The notes below the pieces were generated by a model. The model ran no database searches. It saw only the letters and a program-made list of their open reading frames with translations, and had not been told where the DNA came from. A program made the position numbers and the translations under genes. This document shows positions 59,001 to 64,000 of a DNA stretch of 64,000 bases, piece by piece (the first letter of the stretch is position 1; every line of letters begins with the position of its first letter). The stretch is from Stereum hirsutum FP-91666 SS1. Taxonomy: Eukaryota > Basidiomycota > Agaricomycetes > Russulales > Stereaceae. The stretch spans positions 962,212-1,026,211 of the forward strand of contig NW_006763149.1 in the NCBI RefSeq assembly GCF_000264905.1, read 5' to 3'.

Positions 59001-60011
59001 TTCGTATACCTTCACTGCGCCACAACATTCATTCCCGACCGCACACCTGGATAACCCGTTGCCGTCGACCAATTGGAATCACAGTGGCAATGTTGGGGTT
59101 CATTCATCTTCTGCAGCGATCGCGAACGAGCCACCACCTCCGAATCCTTTCAATAGCCCTTCGTCGTCGATCTACGCCGGATCACCGCTTGTAGCGGCTT
59201 CGCCCTCGAATATATCCTCACCACAGGCCACGATTGCGTCTGCCGTCAATTGGAACAGTCCGTCGCAATCGTCCCATGCACATGCCCCACCGCTCTCGCA
59301 TTCTGTGTCGGATCCTCAGCCCCGAATCACACCACTTAAACTCGAACCGAATCGCAGGCCACCAGAACCCCAGAGCTCGACGATGAAGAAAAAATCGAGT
59401 GTGGATAGATTGTTGATGCTCCAGAGGAAACCGAGCGCGAGTGCTGTGAGGGAGAATATCGAGATGAAAGAGAGCCCGGCGGGTTTGAGTCGGCCGCAGG
59501 GGATAGATCGCGAACTGACGACGGAGGGTGAGAGGGGAGTGTCGAGGCATGGGACAGGGACCGGGAGTGGATCAGGCACAGGGAGTGGGAGTCGGAGTCA
59601 GAGTGCGTTGGGATCATTGTTGTTGACGGAGGGAAATTTGGAGCGGCATAACACGGATGGGTCTTCGACGACCGCGACCGTAGTAGGCGCCGGGTCAGGT
59701 ATAGGGACTACGAAGGTGCAGAGCCCGTTGGTGCCCAACAGACGCAAAAAGGAGGAGCCACCGACGACGTCGAGGTCGAAGGTAAAGGCGAAGGAAGTGA
59801 GAGAAAGGAGGGAGATAGACAGGGGGAGAGACGAGGTAGAGGTCGGATTGAGGGAGAGGGAGAGCGTGCACTTCGTGGCTGGATTTAGGTCGCCTATAGG
59901 TGTGTTTCGTTTAGAAGCTATATATTTCTTTTGGGTCTTCCACTGATCAATTTCTTCCTTTGAACAAAACTAGACATGCGAAGGGGAGATGGGAACTCTT
60001 CGGATGACTAG
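56050..60011 (+). CDS. Orphan seven-helix membrane protein of basidiomycetes with long disordered cytosolic tail
   Basis: Highly split gene (about ten exons). The ATG at 56050 gives MSHTTPQSYLVWSLLSSL. Joined segments produce seven hydrophobic helices: helix 1 in the first two exons (poorly resolved), YSYLLSVPLIIVYSIGFAVI (56550-), LPLYLCISLGWALEM with an LCFWLFVVNAG extension, WAMGSVVAVLYMPLVTIFTR, FLAGSLGSLTLTVWFIPVLW, MFRFLFAAPLLILAVDGI and FLAMTSAFGVVVSSGLTLVI. FFPRSIECEIAARRKAKAF ends the membrane part at about 58325. A serine-rich, charged tail of about 530 residues follows, with a 3' intron near 59900 joining FRSPI to DMRRGDGNSSDD and the stop. The family is uncharacterised as far as I know. 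A receptor-like role is an inference from the helix count and tail. Confidence 0.8.
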
Positions 60012-60704
60012 TAGGGGCTGTGTGTTTATTATTGATCTGTATAACTATATGAGTGTCGCGCTACTATCTATACACATGATTATTTTCCTAAAAAACAAAC
60101 TGCTGCATCCCCGGCTCTCTGTTGTTTTCGTGCTGCTTCTCCGGCGACTCGGACGCAAGTTCAAGTTGTTCGCTTCCATCTACGGCGGAGATATTCTGGT
60201 TTGAACCTCCCATCCTAGGTTTTTAGAGTTTAAAATAAACTGTTTGCTTGAACATCACTCGCCAATTGGCTTGGGGCTTAAAACCGTCTTAAGGATGGTC
60301 GACTCAAGGGTTCATCGTGGCAAGACCGGACGCCACCGCCACAATCGGGCTCGAGAAAACGGAACCAACCGGAGCCGCGCGCTCTTCACAAGACGTCGAC
60401 CTCTCACCGCGACCACCAATTTTGCCCTTCGCCGTCGAATACAAGTGGAATATTCGCGTTTCACGCTTCGTCTTCACCCATTTCTCGCGTCGTTTATATG
60501 CAAGTGTATCTAGTTCATCTCCAAAATATGTTTGCGCACGAGCTAGCTCACACCTCGTCACGATAGCTTCCACTGAAGATCTCGCTTTATTCAACTTCAC
60601 ATCTATATTAGTAGGCTCCGCCTCATGGATGGTGAGTAACGGTAGTTTAGCGCGCCGTGAAAATACTCAAAAAAGCCATAGGCTCCACTGTATCATCTAC
60701 TGCC
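60012..60704. other. Spacer between the seven-helix gene and F-box gene 2
   Basis: Same-strand spacer holding a 3' UTR and the F-box 2 promoter. Open frames at 60317-60724 precede the F-box ATG but have no motifs. Confidence 0.5.
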
Positions 60705-62820
60705 ATGGATTGTTCTTCAGATGATAATCCCGTCTCGAGCACTCAGTTGGTCGCTCTCCGAGGACCAAGCCCACCGTTGGCGTCTAATACTACCTATATA
60801 TCACGAGTGCCCTTCGAGGTGCTCCAAATCATCTTTGCTACTCATCTGAAGTGTTCTATCGGTGAAGAAGAGCGCGCACATCAATGGTTCGCTTACTCGC
60901 AAGTCTGCCGTCAGTGGCGCGAAGTCTCATTACGATCGCCACACCTCTGGTCTCGCATCACCCAGGACCTTTCAGCTCCATGGGTCGTCGCCCATTTCGA
61001 ACGTTCTGGAACGCAGCCGATTGACGTCGACTTCAGCTGCGATGCATTTCAGGCGGGAAACCTCTTCTCCCTGTTGCGCTTTAACATGCACAGGGTCCGC
61101 GGTCTTTCATTCGTTTGGGGACCCGAGGACAGTTCCTCCGGCGATCCCATGGACGAAATTCTGGACCTTCCGGCTCCGTCGCTGGAGAGATTTCTTGCCG
61201 TCGAAGAAACGGGAAACATCGACTGGGAGTTACCCGACGCAATGTTCGCCGGCAACTCTCCAAGGTTACACATTGTCGATCTCAGTCAAGGGTTCCGCAT
61301 TCGCTCACAATGCTCCCTCCTTCCGCATCTTCACAATCTGAGCCTCGGAGGGCTCATATCATCGATTGGAATTGTTCCGATCATCGCGCGCACGCCATCA
61401 CTCGAGACGTTGAAATTCACGATGTTGATGAGTCCTGACGACACGGAGGCGATCGAGGAGGCCATGGCGGAGCTTTCGGATACTACCATCCCTATTGAGC
61501 TCCCGAATCTAAAGCGACTCGAGATCGAAGACGGCTTTGTGACCGACTTCCTACGCATCATGGACCTCGTTCGCATACCACTGGGCACCCACTGGCGCAT
61601 CCACTTCGAACCTACAACTCATGTACGCGATATATCATGGTTCCGCGCCCTGGACATTTTTTCGTCACACGTCCATCGCAGACAGGAAAGCTATGGTCCG
61701 CTATCAGACCTACATGTTGGAGTCGGCCAAAGGTGCATGGCGATATCCGGATGGCTGGCGAGTGAAGCGCGCGCGAATTGGTATAACACAGTCAGAGCTT
61801 CAAACTGGCGAGAGGAGTTCAGCGCCTTCGTGCTTCAATTGCGTTATAGCTACAAACTCAACCAAACTGACACGAGCCGATCTAAATCAATCCCATTCGA
61901 CGAAGTCGACGACATGCTTCAGCGGCTTCCACTCAATGGCCTTACTAATGCCTGGCTTGAGACAAACGGATGGCCACCTAGACACGACCCAGATCTATCG
62001 ATACAGTGCGATAGTCCCTCCCGCTGGCGTCCCATCCTTTCCAAGCTATCAGGCGTTCGCACTCTCAGACTCTCACGCGGTGTCATATACGGCGTACTTC
62101 GCGCCTTGACATTCGCTCTCGATGGCACTTTGTCGTCTTCCACTCCTGCGGAAGTTCAGAGGCTGGAACTTGACCGCCTACAGGAGTTGACTCTCGACAT
62201 AGATGACCAGTACCAATATCCTCCCGAGGTTGCCGATGCAAGCCCTTCCACCGTTGCAAGATACCTCTATCGCTACGTTCTGCTGAGGTATCAGATGCTT
62301 TTACCTATCCAAATCATTCGCCATGATCTCTGCTCGACCATCTGCTCGTCGGAGACCACCATGGAAGCGCTAGCATATCTTGTGGAAGAGGGCGTGTATT
62401 GCATCAAGTGTGGGAAGTCGATCTTGACCAGTAAGTTCTCGATGTTTGTCGTTCGCTCCGTCGCTGAATGCAGACTCCCCCCCAGACTCACTTGGCCCCA
62501 TGGTCAAATTCCAAGTCGTCGTAGAGCAGGAATCTGGCGAGACTCAGAAAGTGGTCTTCTATCGGCGACCGCAGTATGAGCCTCGAGCTATTAAGCCGTT
62601 TGTATGCACCATGCTCGACCTAGATCTCGAGGAGTGAGTCTTCATGTTTTTCGCTCCCTTGCATCAGGTTATTGACCGTCAGTGCCACAGCGCAAAGCTT
62701 GTCCCTGAAGGCGCCATAGACGGCATCCCGACGGTAAGGCTTCTCCATCTGACGCCAGATCAGGTGCGTCAACTGGTGGACGGGGTTGTTAGAAGGGTTA
62801 TAGGAGACGAGTTGATATAG
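60705..62820 (+). CDS. F-box protein 2 (paralogue of the gene at 50879-52857), full C-terminus
   Basis: Probable SCF adaptor. The ATG at 60705 gives MDCSSDDNPVSS; an upstream in-frame GTG is not used. The F-box-like part is VPFEVLQIIFATHL...FAYSQVCRQWREVSLRSPHLW, matching F-box 1 (SYSQVC, the LW helix, APW, ERSGT). Leucine-rich repeats follow, then RHDLCSTICSS...LVEEGVYCIKCGKS, a conserved Cys pair set (C-x3-C, C-x2-C) that could bind zinc. Intron 62431-62485 is shared with F-box 1. A second intron, 62634-62690 (gtgagt donor, cacag acceptor), removes an apparent stop at 62635-62637 and adds 44 residues ending in VRQLVDGVVRRVIGDELI, with a stop at 62818-62820. This last exon is my prediction from frame and splice sites. 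Confidence 0.8.
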
Positions 62821-64000
62821 GTGTGAGTCTTGTCCATTGAGCCTGTACACTCTTCGACATTTCGCGGGAGTCACGACCGATACCGTTACTAACTATTGGC
62901 GATGTGCATAGTCATACAACGCCCAACTGTAACTCCTGTTCATACATTGTGAACTGAAGTTCGGAGTAGAAGCCTTTCGCTGGCTCAAAATCAGCAAGTT
63001 AGAGTGTGAAGTCCGACACAGGAGTCGACAGGCGGGCTTTCGTTCCTTTTGTCTCTCACCGCGCCTATAGTAGCTTGATAACATGTCGACCCCCTACAGC
63101 CCGACAGGGCATGATCTTGTTCTCCACAGTACGGGCGCCATTCTGATCGCAGAATTGACACAGGCGGTCCTCTTGTGATATAGAGTCGAGGATGGCACGA
63201 GGAACTCACTGGCAGCGCAGTCGCTCGATGGCCAGTCCATGGCTCCGTGTAAGACGATCGCAGGCGTGCGGCGTCCCTCATAGCAGTTATAAGAGATTCT
63301 ACCACACATGGTGCAAGGTCTTCATGAAAGACGAATACAATCCATTCTGGGTCAAGGGAGTCGAGCGCATTGGAGAGGTTGCCGACTCAGCTCGACCTTC
63401 CGCTTCTTGCAAGTCCCAAGGATCGGAATCATTAAGAGCGCAGCGAGGTAGGCGATGACTTTGGAGAGTATTGTTCGTCTGGAACTGCACTGGTCTGACC
63501 TGGTCAACACCCAGTTAGGATACACTCATCAGACCCCGATCGGAGAGCACTGACTTTTATTTTGACCCAGGTCAAGGGCCATCCATCCTCAGTCTCATCG
63601 CACATCTTTCCGATCACTCCTCCATCTTCTCTCCACTTCGATCGCGCTACGATCGTTTTGATGAGTGTAACATGTGTACAGCGACAGATCAAGATGAGAC
63701 CCGGGTGGTGCGCGCCAGTTCTCGGTGTGGAACATAACACTCTAATACTCAAGGGCAAGGGGTTCTCCTCCGTCTTCTCAACCTCTATATTTATCTCCTG
63801 CGTGGCGCACACCGCAACGCCTCGGACGTGCGGTATTCGTGCTGTGCACCACAAAAACCTAGAGGTTGTATATAAACCTTGAGAGCACGATCAAAAAGTT
63901 TCATCTGCACTTTCTTCCTTTACTAGCTTTCCATTTTCCCTTCAGTGGTGCGGGCCTTCTCCTTTTTATACTTGTGCACGTTGTCCCCGAATCTCATCGA
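62821..64000. other. Right-end intergenic stretch; promoter of a gene beyond the window
   Basis: No complete gene recognised. Minus-strand frames (62893-63490) are short and broken. A TATA box lies at 63869-63876. Confidence 0.45.
63869..63876 (+). promoter_or_regulatory. TATA box pointing out of the window
   Basis: tatataaa followed by a C/T-rich stretch (63905-63960), the usual fungal promoter-to-start layout. The gene would start at or beyond 64000. Confidence 0.5.

Noticed and set aside
63094..63309. Minus-strand frames with a CxxC pair (near 63150-63178) resembling the end of a reverse-transcriptase zinc segment
   Set aside because: Too short and broken to separate from chance; no reverse transcriptase motifs nearby.
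1..64000. tRNA genes, rRNA, CRISPR arrays and intact transposons
   Set aside because: A scan by eye of TTCRA-type T-loop candidates found no cloverleaf; there are no spaced direct repeat arrays, and no transposase, integrase or long terminal repeats were recognised. A tRNAscan-SE and RepeatMasker run would settle this.

Overview
This is a nuclear fungal window. The evidence is short introns of about 50-90 nt in almost every gene (GT...AG), genes packed on both strands, and a gene set typical of filamentous basidiomycetes: a DUF6533 membrane protein pair, an HSP30-type opsin-related protein, F-box/leucine-rich proteins and basidiomycete orphan families. An agaricomycete (mushroom-forming fungus) is the best guess; the species cannot be read from the sequence. 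I found no bacterial operon, CRISPR array, rRNA, tRNA or intact transposon. Exon joins were made by eye from reading frame, splice sites and family motifs.

Layout. 1-4154 (+): most of a PFF1 vacuolar membrane M28 protease, cut at the left edge. 5005-7492 (-): orphan gene A. 9834-12429 (-): four-RRM RNA-binding protein of the Nrd1/Msa2 type. 12.4-15.3 kb: intergenic, with a decayed 141-bp tandem duplication. 15348-19248 (+): orphan gene B, a paralogue of A. 20331-24380 (-): F-BAR/SH3 protein of the Cdc15/Imp2 type. 25199-28281 (+): secreted metallophosphatase. 28624-29123 (+): small NIF3/YqfO-like protein. 29868-31697 and 32310-34281 (-): tandem DUF6533 paralogues. 36110-37277 (-): opsin-related protein without the retinal lysine. 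38378-40078 (+): INO80 subunit Ies2. 41321-43225 (+): type II membrane glycosyltransferase-like protein. 43435-46177 (-): orphan helical protein. 47060-49946 (-): orphan membrane protein. 50879-52857 (-): F-box protein 1. 53145-54024 (+): Yar1-like ankyrin protein. 56050-60011 (+): orphan seven-helix membrane protein. 60705-62820 (+): F-box protein 2. The right end carries a TATA-like element for a gene beyond the window.

The genes do not form one pathway. Themes are the vacuole and secretory system (protease, phosphatase, glycosyltransferase), morphogenesis and differentiation (Nrd1-type RNA binder, Cdc15-type ring protein), chromatin (Ies2) and membrane sensing (DUF6533 pair, opsin-related protein, seven-helix orphan). 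The most striking structural feature is local duplication. Two paralogue pairs lie in inverted, head-to-head orientation around unrelated genes (A/B around the RRM gene; F-box 1/2 around the ankyrin and seven-helix genes), and the DUF6533 pair is a direct tandem. The best candidates for undescribed biology are family A/B with its Cys/His motif, and the orphan seven-helix protein.
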